In this document: piece after piece, positions 10,041 to 21,149 of the stretch
Position numbering within the stretch: position 1 is the first letter of the stretch
Layout of the letters: every line of letters starts with the position of its first letter
NCBI GenBank assembly: GCA_021234155.1
Contig: JAJEKV010000025.1
Location: 15,716,036-15,780,035, forward strand
DNA from: Isoetes taiwanensis
Taxonomy: Eukaryota > Streptophyta > Lycopodiopsida > Isoetales > Isoetaceae
Direction of reading: 5' to 3'
DNA length: 64,000 bases
Translations under genes and position numbers: made by a program
Notes under the pieces: generated by a model
Told to the model about the DNA's origin: nothing
Database searches by the model: none
What the model saw: the letters and a program-made list of their open reading frames with translations, nothing else

Positions 10041-12968
10041 GAAAAACTCCAGATTACCCTTATGTTTTGACATATTTTCCCATATACCCCTGACTTTTCA
10101 AATATTAATGGAATGCCCCTGGTCAATGTATTTGGCCTTGTAGTTTTTGGTTTATCACAAGATGCCCTCCAGTTTTTTCGTATTTCTTTAAATGCCCTTT
10201 TGGAAGCGGTTCGTTTCCGCTCCCGCCTTTTTCTAGAAAAAGCTTATGCTACAGCATGTTCGTGGGCTTTTTTTCGATTGCTACAAAGATTTTCGATTAC
10301 TACTGAGCAAGAAATTTGAGTTCATTTTAGGGTTCTATTGGAGCAGCAGCAAATCCAATCTCTTCAGCAGAAAGCAGCAACGATCCGTTTCTTTTGTCAC
10401 AGAAATCTGTTTCTTTTGTCACAGCAACGATCCGATTCTTTTGTCACAGAAATTGTATGCCACTCCAGCTCAGATTTTGCTCCAGCACGAAAGGACGGTT
10501 GTATTCCGATTCCTTCTATAAAGCCGCTCCGAAACAAGAAGCTTCGAATTTTGCCACATATTCTGATTTTCCCACAGATTTTACACAGCTAGAGTAAGCT
10601 CGAATTTTGCCACTGATTCTGATTTTCCCACAGATTTTACACAGCTAGAGGAGATACATAGAGGACATTCACTTGGAGAGATAGTGGAATAAGATCCGAT
10701 TCCTGCTCTAAAGCCACTCCAGCCACAGTAAGCTCAGACTTACTAGAGGATTTTTGCCACAGACTTTTGCCACAGACTTTTCTATGGAGCTGCAACAAGG
10801 CTCTACTTGGCCTTCATTGAAGGAATTGAAACTAGCCGTGAAAGAACATGCCATATCTAACCATATGGAACTGAAAGTGTTAAAGTCAGATAAGACAAGG
10901 TAATTTTGTCATTTCCCTTCTCAGATGCAATTGCTACAAGATTTATGAGCAGCAAATTTCATTTTCTTGTTTACGTGTTTTTCCATTGTAGATACACAGT
11001 GACTTGCAGTGCTGGGAATTGCAATTGGCGTCTTCATGCTTCTATCATAGAAAATGGTCCCCAGTGCGCAATCAAGAAGTTTCAAGTCATAACAACTTGT
11101 CTTTGGAGCGCCTTGGCAACAAAGAAGTTAGTACGGAGTGGCTCGCTAATCGCACTATTGAAAGATTCCGAGAACAGCCTAGTTTGCGGCCAAAAGATCT
11201 CATTGGTGATGTGAGAAGAGAAGAAGGTATAGCAATATCTTATGGTCTTGCATGGAAAGCAAAAGAAGCGGCAAACTCCCAAATCCATGGTGATCACGTA
11301 GAGGCCTATAAGAAATTGGAGGGATATTGTGAAGAAATATTGAAGATGAATCCAGGAAGCATAGCATTTGTTCAGAAGTCTCCTAAGGGTCGTTTCTTTC
11401 GACTTTTTATTGCTTATAATGCTAGTTTGAAGGGATTCTCTTCTTGCAGACTAGTGATAGGTTTAGATGGCACCCATTTAAAGGGACGATATCTTGGTAT
11501 ACTATTGCTCATTTCTGACAATAGATGGGAATGATGGATTGTTTCCAATTGCTTTTGCCGTAGTAAGTGCTGAAAATGATGATAATTGGGTATGGTTCCT
11601 TCAAAATTTGAACAATTGTATGCAGCATGCACAACAAGTCACTTTCATTTCAGATAGACAAAAAGGTTTGGTGGAAGGTGTTGAGATTATTTTTGGGGCA
11701 CAAGTACCTCATGCTTATTGCATGCGCCATTTAGCTGATAATTTTAGGAGGGTCTTCAAGAGTACAACCCTTGTGCATTTGTTATGGAATGCAGCACGTG
11801 CCAATACTGTAGAGAAATATGATGAAGTGATCTCTGAAATAATGCGTGTTGCTAATGCCCAAGCTACCATTTGGATACTTGCTGCAGCTGATCCTATACA
11901 TTGGGCGAACTCAAAATTCAAGGGACAGAGGTATGGTCATCTAACTTCTAATATTGCAGAATCTCTGAATTCTTGGTTGCGTGAACCTAGGGAGTTGCCT
12001 GTGTTAGCTATGTTGGAGTTAATTCGGCATAAGTTAATGACATGGTTCCATGAATGTCGACAACAAGAAGATTCCTACAGAACAGAGGCAGGCCAATATG
12101 CACAGTTGGCATTGACTCCACGTGCTGAGCAGGATGTGAAGAGAGCATGTGATCGTGGGCGCTCTTACCGGATTATTGCAGCATCAGAAGTTGAGTATGA
12201 GATTTTGTCTTCAAAATCTAGGATTGTGAATTTGGAAATGAGAACATGCTCTTGCAGCGAATGGCAGCAGGAGGGTATTCCTTGTGCACATGCAGCATGT
12301 GCAATACTATATAGAAATGCGCGTGTTCAGAGCTATGCTCATCAAGCATTTTTTCTCACTTCCTACTCTGAAACCTATAGGGATATCATGCACCCCGTTA
12401 TTGTTCCTAATGTTCTAGGTACAATGTTGCCTCCAGCAACAAGAAGACCTCCAGGGCGTCCACGAACAAAGAGGATTCGTAAGGGTGAAGAAGAAGTGAA
12501 GGAAGTTCATCATTGTAGTAGATGTAAGGGGACATGCAGGGCACCCATCTAGTTAGCAATGCGTCCATTGTGTTTATTGTGCTTCAAGACAATATTTATG
12601 AGATTTAAGTTAATCTTGGCCTACTTTGGCATTTGAAATTCTCTTGTTGAATTTTAATGATGTATGGAGCATTCAAAAACAAATGTTTGGGCTCAAGGGC
12701 ATTCCAAACATTTTTGCAAAACTTAAGGGTGTTTTGTGATTCTTGAAACTTTTGAAATTTGAAATAAAACGGTATCAAGGGTATATTGTGAATTTGAAGG
12801 AAACATAAGGGCATTTGAGGAATTATGTCAAAACGTAAGGGTATTTCAACAATTATCAAAACTACATTATACATTGTACATTGACCAGGGGCATTACATT
12901 AATATTTGAAAAGTTAGGGGTATGTGGGAAAATATATCAAAACATAAGGGTAATCTGGAGTAATTTTC
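10041..12968 (+). mobile_element. Mutator-like element (MULE) with long TIRs
   Basis: Left TIR 10041-10130 and right TIR 12877-12968 are inverted and about 90% identical; both contain CTCCAGATTACCCTTATG, then TTTTCAAATATTAATG and CCCCTGGTCAATGTA. The outside 9-mers (about GTTGAAAAA on the left, GTTCAATTA on the right) could be an eroded 9-bp target duplication. Inside the right end the motif AAGGGYAT recurs as a subterminal repeat. The element encodes a MuDR-type transposase on the plus strand. Its 2.9-kb length is usual for an autonomous single-gene MULE. Confidence 0.9.
10784..12552 (+). pseudogene. mudrA-like: MuDR-type transposase, two frameshifts
   Basis: Exon 1 is 10784-10899 (MELQQGSTWPSLKELKLAVK...), with an intron to 10991; exon 2 runs to the stop at 12552. 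Order of parts: an N-terminal MULE DNA-binding region with YTVTCSAGNCNWRLHAS, the MULE transposase domain with VIGLDGTHLKGRY and FISDRQKGL as acidic catalytic motifs, NIAESLNSWLRE, then a SWIM zinc finger (CSCSEWQQEGIPCAHA), a basic PPGRPRTKR AT-hook-like stretch and a Cys-rich tail (CSRCKGTC). Reading frame changes near 11100 and near 11510 break the protein. Otherwise the 352-residue C-terminal part is fully open. Such proteins cut and paste elements through their TIRs in the nucleus. Confidence 0.9.
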
Positions 12969-13899
12969 GTTCAATTATTAATCTTAATATTCTACAATAA
13001 GGTTGGGACGTTCAATAATACGCACTATATAAATTAATAACAATTACCTGAATGAAGCATCAATCTTTTTCAAAGTTGAGTATGTCCTATATTTAATAAA
13101 CCATTACCAATTGCATTGCTCAAAACACCATTGGTTTTCTTGTTTAAAAATAGGTTTAAGGTTCAAGCCTTTATTATCTTGATGACAAAACCACCAATAG
13201 TTAGTTGATATTTTGTAACAAGTAGACATTTTCTTGTATTGTTTATATATAAAGAGTAGACAACTTCATAAAGAAACCACTCTAATTTGCACAAACAAGT
13301 GAAAGCTCAAATTGTTAGTGGTTTATGGATCCACCTACTTAAATCATAGCAATAAACCAAATACACAAACTACCGTAAAGAACTACGATGGTCAACTATG
13401 ATAGTAAACTAGCAAAACAAAACATATACAAGAACTAGACTGTGTAGCTAGTAGTAGTTATTCAACATATTAACCCACTTAGTAATATTAGTTTATTATA
13501 GTAGTTTTATGTAAAAACTATTTCAGAAAACTGATAACAATTATTTTTTGGGGGCCTTGTGTTTGATGACCAAATTCCCATCTATCAACCTTTGATCCGT
13601 GATCACTTCCATTACCTTCATACCTATAACTTCTGATTTACTTTGCTTTTACCAGGTACAATTTTGGCACAAAGACTCAACTGGTTGGGGATTCAGGAAT
13701 TTTATTACACAAATCTCCTCGGATCCAAAGTTTTTGAACTATATTATTTTGCTCTACTTCTGCTATTTTAAGCTACTCTAGAATATTTTTAGCTTAAATC
13801 TAATGGTCTATCTCCATGGAGATGCCTATGACATTATGTAATTGTTTTCTATAATTAATGACTAAAAAGCTTCTTTCTCTAAAAAAAAAAAAAAAAAAA
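12969..13899 (+). other. AT-rich spacer ending in a poly(A) retroposon tail
   Basis: No gene recognised. The stretch ends in about 20 adenines at 13879-13899, joined directly to the LINE fragment that follows. This suggests a retroposon 3' end inserted there, perhaps beginning near 13550. No target duplication was identified. Confidence 0.45.
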
Positions 13900-14333
13900 A
13901 ATGACAACAAGGAGAGTAGGGTCTTGCTGTATCACAAGACCCTACCCTTTCTATGCTTTTTTACTCATTGCTCTTTCCCGTCAGCCAAGGCTTCCCTCAT
14001 TCACTTACCAGGGACAAGATGTAGAGGTGGCTCCGACCTACAAGCACTTGGGGATCGAAGTTCTCAACTACCACCATTGGGATCTTTGCCATCGTAGGGT
14101 TCTTGGGTCATGGCGGGTTGGAAAGCACTATATGCCATGCGAACAACAACCACAAGGCGAGTTGTATGCACGGGGCCACGATCACACTTGTTTCGGGCCT
14201 TAGTCGAAATTTGGTCCTTTTTGTATGGGGCGAAGTGTGGGGTCCCAAGTGATATCCCTCAACACACGGAATGACCTCGGCGGGTGCGTAGGCCCTTCTT
14301 GGCACGGGCCCTTGGGGTGAAGTCCACAATTCC
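13900..14333 (+). pseudogene. LINE ORF2 fragment, left half of a split LINE
   Basis: The plus strand encodes the segment after the reverse transcriptase of a LINE: YQGQDVEVAPTYKHLGIEV aligns with TTIEQVSDYKYLGIEV in the second LINE at 19060. A frameshifted stretch then ends in LGVKS, which corresponds to ELGVKSQTPYCIMLAEAG near 19670. The fragment stops exactly where the gypsy LTR begins (14334), and the homology resumes after the other LTR at 43735. Several frameshifts and stops are present, so it is not functional. Confidence 0.75.
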
Positions 14334-15818
14334 TATGACGCCCCTACTCATATACTGATTGCTCTCACCGTGATAAAAACAGAGTTCATCCCCATACCAG
14401 CTCCATCTTTACAAGGCCCTCCACGTATCACCGCAACCTTGACGAAGTTCCAAATGGGAAGAATGAAGGGGTCATTTTACTTTGTCCCTCGGAGGCCTAC
14501 CTAGTCAGCTGGCGTAACATACATGTAAGTATACATACATCAACATCATATAACCATCACGAAGGATGGCTCACCACATATCTGCGACAGAGATCAGTAC
14601 ATCACATATGGAGATCCTACAAGGCTCGGACTCAAGGGGGATGACTGACGGCTTGGGCCTCCAGAAGTCATTGCGAAAGTAATTCATGGCAATTGGATTT
14701 GGTCGGGCATAAGAACATGGCTTAGGGTAGTCCACTCCATCCGCCCCTCCCGCACACTTTGCAAAGTAGGTTGAAAAGTCTTGGGGACTCGATCAGCCGG
14801 GATGCATAGCCAAAGGGGATACTCTTGGGTTGCATCTCCCCAGTTCCGATGGGGCAGGTAGGGATTGCTCCCACCAGAGGCTGGCATGCTGACTCAAGGT
14901 GACTAGAGGGCCACTGCCCCTACTCGACTGAACTCCATGGAAGGTGTCCACCACCCCAAGAGTGTCGAACCCATGCAAAGCCCGCACGCAGTAGTCCCCG
15001 ATAGGCTTTACTACCAGAGGGACGTGATCATGAGCCAGGACATGAACCTCCTTGTAAGCCAGTCTGGCCCCTCCACCCACAACCAGGTGTGGCTCTTGTA
15101 CACAGGCCGAATTTAATAGTGCATTAAAGAGGACTAGCTAGGAGCATCAACTACTAGGCTTTTAGGGCCTCTACCCCCCTTCCCAATACATTGATCATCA
15201 TCACATATATATCATAGAAGAACTAAAGAACAAGATTTAATCTAAATCACAGAAGTTAGGTTCTTTAGTTATGGCTTGATATCTAGAGGTCTAGATGGCT
15301 GCTATGGGAAATTCAATAGGCTAAACCTACTTACTCTATGCCTGGGAGGCGGATTAGACTATTGAATTGGCAAAATACCTGATCCCTGGCTTGCTCCTCC
15401 TGCTCTGAACGCGTCCATGTTGCTGAACTGCTTGAAGATGAAGCCGGAAAGGGAAGCTGATGAGCTGGGCTGCTCAGATAGACTTCGGGAGTCGAGATTA
15501 GCTCTTGGAGCAAGCGAAACAGAGCTCTAGAAGGTTGTGGACGGAATTGGAAAGTTAGGGTTTGGATACCTTAAATAGGCTATCAGTTAGGGCTAGGGTT
15601 TCCAACGACCCTTGAGTTGCCCACTTATTATTTAAGTGGCCTAAAGTGCACACATGAATAAATGTGCACACACTTGCAAGTTGCCCCCTAGGGTGCTACT
15701 TGCTTAGCTACACGTCGGCGCATTAACGCCGATCGGGATGGCGCGGTACGCTGCGTGACGATGCAAGATGCAAAGATAATCCCCGGGACCGTGATAATCG
15801 TGGTGATGGAACGTCACA
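14334..15818 (-). repeat. 3' LTR of the gypsy element
   Basis: Over 85% identical by eye to 42200-43729. The plus-strand end reads GGAACGTCACA and the start TATGACGCCC (originally TGTGACG), so the termini are inverted TGTGACG/CGTCACA. Short indels separate the copies: for example, a segment present near 42870-42895 is missing here. ORFs in the LTR, such as those near 14700-15080, are shared by both LTRs but show no protein similarity. Confidence 0.85.
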
Positions 15819-15870
15819 TTCTCCCCACCTTGAAAATGATGCTGTCCGCAGCATCGTGGGTCTCCCCACC
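15819..15870 (-). promoter_or_regulatory. Duplicated polypurine tract
   Basis: Read on the minus strand, TTTTCAAGGTGGGGAGAA directly precedes the 3' LTR, as a plus-strand primer for reverse transcription should. The same AAGGTGGGGAGA motif occurs about 40 bp upstream, followed by CCCACGATGCTG. The upstream frame reads like the end of a gypsy polyprotein. Confidence 0.75.
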
Positions 15871-15957
15871 TTGGGATCTTCTTGTCCTGCAACCAACTTG
15901 ATGCATACAATTTATTATTCTAACCCGCTTGGGCTCCCGTCCTTGGGAGTGCCCGAG

Positions 15958-16269
15958 ATGGGCAAACGGAAGGGGGGATCTCCCAGCAAGGGAGATCCAG
16001 AGGAAGAATCTATCGCTGACCTCCTGCAGATGATAAAAGACCTTAGAGATGAAGTGAAAATGTCGAATCAAACTATCAAAAATTTGCAGGAAGAGAACAA
16101 GGATCTGAAAACATGCATGTTAGCTACCTTCGGTGACCTAAAAAGAACAGGTGATTTGATGTTGCAAGCCCATCAGGAGCTTAAGGAATCATGCCTCATG
16201 CAATTCCGTGAACTCAAGCAATTGATACTTGAGAACAAAGAAGGCCGAAAAACATCGAGACCCTATTGA
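15958..16269 (+). CDS. LINE ORF1, coiled-coil protein
   Basis: A 103-residue ORF beginning MGKRKGGSPSKGDPEEES. Residues 20-90 form a heptad-like helix (LLQMIKDLRDEVKMSNQTI and LQEENKDLKT), and the end is basic. LINE ORF1 proteins typically bind element RNA through coiled-coil trimers, and position ahead of the endonuclease fits that role. No RNA-recognition or zinc-knuckle motif is visible, so the role is inferred from position. Confidence 0.55.
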   Translation: MGKRKGGSPSKGDPEEESIADLLQMIKDLRDEVKMSNQTIKNLQEENKDLKTCMLATFGDLKRTGDLMLQAHQELKESCLMQFRELKQLILENKEGRKTSRPY

Positions 16270-16789
16270 GGAATTTCAAAGCAAATGATGAGGGCTATGA
16301 TCGACCCTCTTCTTTTCAACATGAACAAATTGCGAGACAAGATTACATACAAAATTGAACACCAAGTCTCATCGATGCTTGACCAAAGACATCTTGAACA
16401 AGAAGACAGAGCATCCGGGGCTATGAATATTATAATTTAATTTGAATGAGCAAGAAGTAGAGAACACACTAGACACGCTTAGTGACTTCTTTACCTCAAC
16501 TATGCATCCGGCTGATCCGAATATGAAGTCCCCGAGAAGACTTGGACGCAAGAGGAAGGGAAACACCGCCCAATTTTGGTCAGTTTACAAACATTGAGGC
16601 TCGAGAACGGTCATGCGAAGATAGGGCTCATCTCAAAGGACATAGGATATGGTTGAATGATGACCTCACCATCCAAAGCCCAGAACATGAAAGAAAGAAA
16701 CTCTTGGATGAAGTGAAGAAGTTACGATTAGAAGGGAAATTTGCATATGTTGCGTGGGCAACAAAGTGGTGGTAATGAAATATGAAATA

Positions 16790-19700
16790 GGGAGACCAGA
16801 CCCTCGAACCTTTCAAGCTTGGAACCTTCACGGCTTCAATGAGTCCAAGGTACTCAAGAACATTGACTTCTTTAAACAATTTGATGTGCTTACTTTCACG
16901 TAAACATGGGAACATGAAGCCAATCGCTTGATTGATATCCCAAACTTTATTTTGCTTGAATCACTGAACTTATTGAATGGTAGTCAACGAGGCTGGGGTG
17001 GCATAGCATGCTTTGTGAAAAAAGACATTTTGCATAATGTGGCAGTAGTAAAGAAATGCTCAGTAAACCAATATATTTGGATATGCTTACAGGGGAAAAT
17101 TTACATTGCCATTGCCTATTTTGCCCCGTTAGATCCCTACCCATCACGCATTTATAGTCATCCAGGAATGGATGCCAATGATACATTCTCAGCTCATGCC
17201 ACAGACCTTGCTGTTTTCAAAACAAAAGGGCCCGAGATTTGTGATTGGAGACCTCAATGGAAGATTGGGGAATAGACAGGGCATCTTTGTTGAGTGGCGA
17301 AGGAAATGACCTATGGCTGCTAGAACATTCAGATCCTGCATATGCTTGGCCTCGGCAAACCCTTGATCTAAGATCAAATTTGATGGGAAACCATGTGATC
17401 TCCTTGTGTGAATCGCTGGACCTGATTGTATACAATGGCATTCAAACTTTTCCAAAGTCTTGTGGATACACTTGCTTCCAGCCAAACGGTAGCAGCACAG
17501 TAGACCTCTTGCTTGGAAGCCCAGAACACTTGCATTATATCAAAGACTTTGAGGTTCAAGGGATGTGTTGTGACTCAGATCATTCTCCTCGCACACTCGG
17601 ATTGAATATGCACGTAAACTGCCTTCACAGAGACTGTAATTTCAAGCAAAAACTAAAGATAGATTATGCATTGGCAGAGACATATGAAATGGCAGTTGAA
17701 AAAACTATTGAAAATGCAAGTTGGCCAGTGGACCTGATGGATGGATATAAGAAACCTGAAAGAAGTCCTTCTACACAAGAAAGTCAAGTATTTGGACATA
17801 CCAAACCATTTAAAACCGTGGCTATATTAATAAAAAATGGTATGACAAGGAATGCACACAGGCTAAATCTGCTTTGAAAAATGCGCAAGACAAGGAAGGG
17901 GCAATGAAACACTATAAAAAGCTAGTCAAACGGAAGAAACGGGATTGGCTACGTGTACACCACCAAAAAACAGAGTCCGTGGATTGCGCGATCTATCCAA
18001 GGTTATTTTGGAAGCGTCTTTGCAAAGGTGGCGGAGGTAGGTCTAAAACATCACAAGAAAAGACTTATTGGGCTGGATTTCGAATTATATCATGTCCCGC
18101 ATTGCGCTAACATGACATTAGATCCCAAAAGCTCGCATCACTATTTTCTATATCCGATCTTAAGCAAGCATTACAGGACTCGGTAATGGCAAGGCTTTTG
18201 ATGTTACAGGTCTCTCATCGAGCTCATTAAATGGGGTGATGCAACACATGAAAGACTATTGGACCTATGCAATAATTCTCTAATAAATGGAGAATTTCCT
18301 GCATTTGGTACTTGAGCGAGTAATTCCAATCTTTAAAACCCGGCGACAAAAAGATGACATACGCAATTATAGAACTATCTTGATTAGTTCTATTTTTTCA
18401 AAATATTCGCAAAGAATGCTTGAAAAAAAAAGATTTCCGAGTGGGCTGATGTAAATGATGTGCGGGCTTATGGTCAAGCCGGGCTTGACGTGGACACTCA
18501 ACACTTGACCACACCTAGTGTCCCCCGTGTCATAGCCGAAGGTGCAAAGGGCTTTGGCAACCTGAGGTTCATGGCTTTTATTGATCTTGCTAAAGCATTT
18601 GACAGAGTAGACAGAGTACATTTAGAAGCCGACTCGAAATTATAGAAGTTCCTTAGAACTCGCACAAGCAAGAGCATGTCTATATAGGCAAGTCCCTCGA
18701 TAGAACTTTCCTTTCCCTTTGAGGGAGAAGAGAAGATCTTAAGCACAATTGGAGTGAAGCAGGGCTGTCCCTGCTCGCCAACATTATTTGGATTATACAT
18801 TGATGAGGTAGAGAACTGGCTTGCTAGATTGGGGGGAGTTGGCGCTCAGTTGGGATGCTACCTGATCCAAGTCCTCCTATTTGCAGATGATATAGTGCTG
18901 ATTTCTAAGACAAAAGGGACTCCAAAGACACCTAGATGTTTTACATGAGTTTTGTACTCATAAAAGAATGACCATCAACGCTTCAAAATCCAAAATAATG
19001 GTCTTGGGCACACGAGAAAAATTCAGCTTTTTGGTAGGAGGGACAACTATTGAACAAGTATCTGATTACAAATATCTAGGTATTGAGGTCTCAGACAATT
19101 ACAATTGGAAGAAGGCTGCCTCAAAGCGTGCTTCTGGGGGGCTTAGAGGGTAAAAGCATGTTAAGGTGTACCACTTTTGGAACCTGCAAAAGTACATACA
19201 CTAGGTACTTTAGAACTGGGTACTTTCTCATTTTTCTTTACATTAAAACTAGTACAAAAGTTCAAAATAAAAGTCAAGGACGTGTTAATATTCAAAGTTA
19301 GGATAAATATAATGCTATCGAAGACCAAAATATATATAAAAGTTTTAAAATGTACCTTTTATTGACATATTACACAGGTACCCAGTACCCAGTCCTGGGT
19401 ACCTTTTTAGGTATTTTTTTAGTCACTAAATAATACTTTTTAAGGGACACCCTAACATGCTTTCACCCTAGAGCATTATATAGCATGTTTTATTCATGTC
19501 GTACTAATAATTTGTGGCATTGGAAAACTAGGAGACTTCTTTTTATCTTTTGAATGGTGAAACCGTGAGTCTATCTGGGTGCCCAAATCAGGGGACACAA
19601 GCTATCCAAGCAAAGCTGGGCATCCATTGAAAAAGTGCAGAAGAGATATTTGATGGAAGAACTTGGAGTAAAGTCTCAAACGCCTTACTGTATTATGCTA

Positions 19701-20250
19701 GCAGAAGCGGGATTGCTTCCTTTAGAGATTGAAGCCCTTTGTTGTACAATCACATATATCAATCGATAGGTGAAAAGCTTCTCAAAAGACCCGACCTCCT
19801 CAGCAAGCTATCTTATGCTCGAGAGCAAAGGGTGGTACTACCAAGTATGCAAGTGGGCTGAAAGTTGGCATCTTAGCGGCCCGTCATGGCCTTCTTCAAG
19901 AAAAATTGAAAGAGGTAAGGAACAAGTCCACCGGGGGTGTATTGAACTTCTTTGTGGGCGGATACTAGTGTGAAACAACAATTTTATAGGGTTGAAATAT
20001 GTGACCGCTCTACTTATGTGGAACAGCCATATTTGACATCTAACATTAGTAGACGCAATGAAGTTATGATCTCTCATTCGCACTTCTTCTCATCATTTGC
20101 ATGTGGAAACGGGTCGTTGGTATGGCACACCACGACATCAAAGGTACTTGTCCCCGCTATTGCACGGATCCTAAGATAGAAACGAACCGCACACTTTCTT
20201 AGAATGCCCAAAGATATGAGAGCATTAGAACCAATTTTGATATAGACTTT
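16790..20250 (+). pseudogene. LINE ORF2: endonuclease, reverse transcriptase, Cys/His tail
   Basis: Endonuclease motifs: GWGGIACFVKK near 16990, VIGDLNGRLGN near 17240 and CDSDHSPRTLGL near 17575. Reverse transcriptase motifs: FMAFIDLAKAFDRV near 18570, GVKQGCPCSPTLFGLYID near 18750, the catalytic LLFADDIVLIS near 18880, and KYLGIEVSDNYNW near 19070. After the MITE the frame resumes with ALYSMFYSCR and, near 19640, KVQKRYLMEELGVK. A Cys/His-rich end typical of LINE ORF2 is recognisable around 20090-20210 after frame correction. The coding region is split by numerous stops and shifts. The enzyme nicks target DNA and copies element RNA into it. Confidence 0.85.
19144..19473. mobile_element. 320-bp MITE inside the LINE
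   Basis: The insert 19149-19468 has ~25-bp terminal inverted repeats of form GGTRAAAGCATGTTARGG and is flanked by TAGAG at 19144-19148 and 19469-19473. Removing insert and one TAGAG restores the LINE frame (GGCTTAGAG joined to CATTATATAG reads GLRALYS). An internal inverted repeat (GGTACTT, GGTACCCAGTACCCAG) lies within. The insert has no coding capacity. TIR and duplication length do not settle the superfamily. Confidence 0.85.
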
Positions 20251-20480
20251 GCACAAGCTTGAAAGATCTGAATATGTCCCATACAATAAACTCAAATCAT
20301 ACATCAAGATGGTGTGGAAGAAAGAGCAGAAATTATGGAATTATATGACAACATGAGCACCCTTGAGGCAAGTGGTGCCTTTGAATAGTTCATAAATAAA
20401 ACTCTCGATGTACTTTGTCGCCAGTTGGACCTGAGGGTCTTTAATGGCGTGATTAATATATTATTATTATTATTATTACG

Positions 20481-21149
20481 ATTACACAATTATTAGAATT
20501 ACTCTAAGGTAATATTTTTAGAACATTACTACGACATTACATTATCCCAATAACTTATCAATTTATAACTTCATTAAAGTAAGGTACTTACTAGCCTCAC
20601 TTAATACAAGATTTAAGTTTATCAAAATTTAGCAATTTCATATAAAAATTATCTTTCCAGGTACCCTTCATTCCTTGCAACACGTTTCAACAACTTGTGT
20701 TGCAAGTCTTCGTAGCTCGACCTCCTTGCCCTCCGGAGCGCTCTATTGGCCTGCAGGTTGGTTGATACTACGTTAGTACCATTTTAATTATTAATAATAT
20801 TATGGTTATAAAGGAACCACCCATCTAATTAACTAAATGAATGCACGAATAATCTCCGCCAGGGAAGAGGATGCTTCTTCCATCGTTGGCGTGAGACAAG
20901 CGCCTATAATGCCTATACCTGCATGTCCTTTCCCTCCGGACATAACACCTTCTGATGCAACATTGCTCATGTTCACCCGTTTTCCTAACTAATTCAAGCA
21001 CAACCACGGCATGTCATGTCTCACATTACACCACATCCTAGATCACCGTGGTGGTCCCATCATCGGTAATGATGCACGCATGCAACCCATACTTAGCATA
21101 GGCTGCATGCGTAGATTAATCTTAACTACACATGAAATTAATCTACACT
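20481..21149. other. Gypsy 3' region between integrase and LINE
   Basis: No clear coding similarity. It presumably represents the gypsy 3' untranslated part displaced from its polypurine tract by the LINE. The inverted motif GTAGATTAAT/ATTAATCTAC occurs near 21110-21150. Confidence 0.4.

Larger units (their letters stand above)
15958..20480 (+). mobile_element. LINE, near full length, nested in the gypsy element
   Basis: Plus-strand non-LTR retrotransposon: a coiled-coil ORF1, then ORF2 with apurinic-type endonuclease, reverse transcriptase and a C-terminal Cys/His motif, ending in a (TTA)n tract at about 20457-20478. A simple-repeat tail instead of poly(A) recalls the RTE group, although the ORF1 is unusual for RTE. 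It carries a MITE at 19149-19468. Many stops and frameshifts show it is dead. No clear target duplication was found. Confidence 0.8.

Noticed and set aside
14684-15080. Genes inside the LTRs
   Set aside because: Frames are shared by both LTR copies but interrupted differently and show no protein similarity.
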